From an uncultured Erysipelotrichaceae bacterium (lineage in GTDB: Bacteria > Bacillota_I > Bacilli_A > RF39 > UBA660), in contig CADBLY010000103.1 in the NCBI GenBank assembly GCA_902795725.1, positions 1 to 5,975 of the forward strand: a stretch of 5,975 nucleotides of DNA, in the 5' to 3' direction. Position 1 is the stretch's first letter; every line of letters begins with the position of its first letter. The translations under genes were made by a program, and so were the position numbers. This document shows, in pieces, positions 5,836 through 5,975 of this stretch. The notes below the pieces were generated by a model, which saw nothing but the letters and a program-made list of their open reading frames with translations, ran no database searches and was not told the DNA's origin.

Positions 5836-5850
5836 ATATTAAGTGTATTA
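5836..5850 (+). repeat. 15-bp direct repeat, copy 2
   Basis: Identical to 1472-1486 and in the same orientation. It lies 39 bases before the ATG at 5889, in the junction downstream of the truncated PBP gene. It could be a shared recombination scar or simply AT-rich chance similarity. Confidence 0.4.
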
Positions 5851-5888
5851 GAACGTTTGATATGTTTTTTTGTGTGGAGGTGTTAAAA

Positions 5889-5975
5889 ATGGCAGTATTT
5901 AGAATTAAAAGGAATAAAAACTATACAGTTATGTCTAATTATCATTTACAGGATAAAGATTTATCATTAAAAGCA
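5889..5975 (+). CDS. N-terminus of a putative mobile-element replication/HTH protein (partial, runs off the window)
   Basis: Only 29 residues are present. The opening MAVFRIKRNKNYTVMSN followed by YHLQDKDLSLKA matches the pattern MAVFRVEK-x-YTVMSNHHLRD-x-LSLKAKG, which I recognise as the beginning of replisome-organiser-like, helix-turn-helix replication proteins carried by many Firmicutes integrative conjugative elements and phages. It is typically followed by a winged-helix region binding DNA. The start is firm: GGAGGT at 5876-5881, seven bases before the ATG, is the strongest Shine-Dalgarno in the window and differs from the GGTGA type of the neighbouring genes. Function is inferred from this short segment and from its place just after a disrupted PBP gene; the remainder lies outside the window. 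Confidence 0.65.
   Translation, partial: MAVFRIKRNKNYTVMSNYHLQDKDLSLKA

Larger units (their letters stand above)
5735..5888. other. Non-coding junction between the truncated PBP gene and a putative mobile-element gene
   Basis: All frames are closed by stops and none continues the transpeptidase. The region contains a gapped inverted repeat (5791-5821), the second copy of the 15-bp direct repeat (5836-5850), and a strong GGAGGT ribosome site (5876-5881). If an integrative element has inserted, its left end should lie between about 5715, where the protein stops matching the family, and 5790. Confidence 0.45.

Noticed and set aside
1..5975. CRISPR array, tRNA or rRNA genes
   Set aside because: No regularly spaced repeats, no cloverleaf-like segments with a TTC loop and CCA end, and no rRNA-like conserved stretches were seen on either strand.

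Overview
The DNA is very AT-rich outside one short patch, its codons end mostly in A or T, and start sites carry GGTGA-type Shine-Dalgarno sequences. A YutD-family gene beside a bacterial tRNA-guanine transglycosylase points to a low-GC Firmicute of the Bacilli, plausibly one of the poorly cultured gut lineages near Erysipelotrichia/RF39. That placement is an inference. Trp is encoded by TGG in the intact genes, so the mycoplasma code is not supported. A penicillin-binding protein implies a walled cell.

Layout. Positions 1-1330 hold a self-contained accessory module: two inverted repeats, then overlapping genes for an AbiEi-like antitoxin and an AbiEii-like nucleotidyltransferase toxin (type IV toxin-antitoxin / abortive infection), closed by a strong hairpin terminator. 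Positions 1331-1487 are very AT-rich and non-coding. Positions 1488-2042 hold a 5'-truncated copy of a surface- or pilin-like variable domain, interrupted by a TGA where a Trp is plausible. Its last third contains an 81-base patch that is about 57% GC and full of C-ending codons, followed at once by an 8-bp/4-nt hairpin and a T-run. This resembles the variable region of a diversity-generating retroelement (DGR) target, but no reverse transcriptase or template repeat is in the window.

Positions 2078-4338 look like core chromosome: an extended -10 promoter driving a tight operon of yutD, tgt and a calcineurin-like metallophosphoesterase, with a 4-bp gap and then a 14-bp overlap between genes, ending in a weaker hairpin. 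A separate gene at 4475 encodes a class B penicillin-binding protein. It has the SxxK and SxN motifs but stops before the catalytic KTG motif. About 150 bases later, behind a strong Shine-Dalgarno, begins a gene whose first 29 residues resemble the N-terminus of replication-initiation proteins of Firmicutes integrative elements or phages. The simplest reading is that a mobile element has inserted into or replaced the 3' part of the penicillin-binding protein gene, with its left end near 5715-5760.

The window is thus a core housekeeping operon flanked by accessory DNA on both sides: a defence/toxin-antitoxin module plus a variable-protein fragment on the left, and the probable start of an integrative element on the right.
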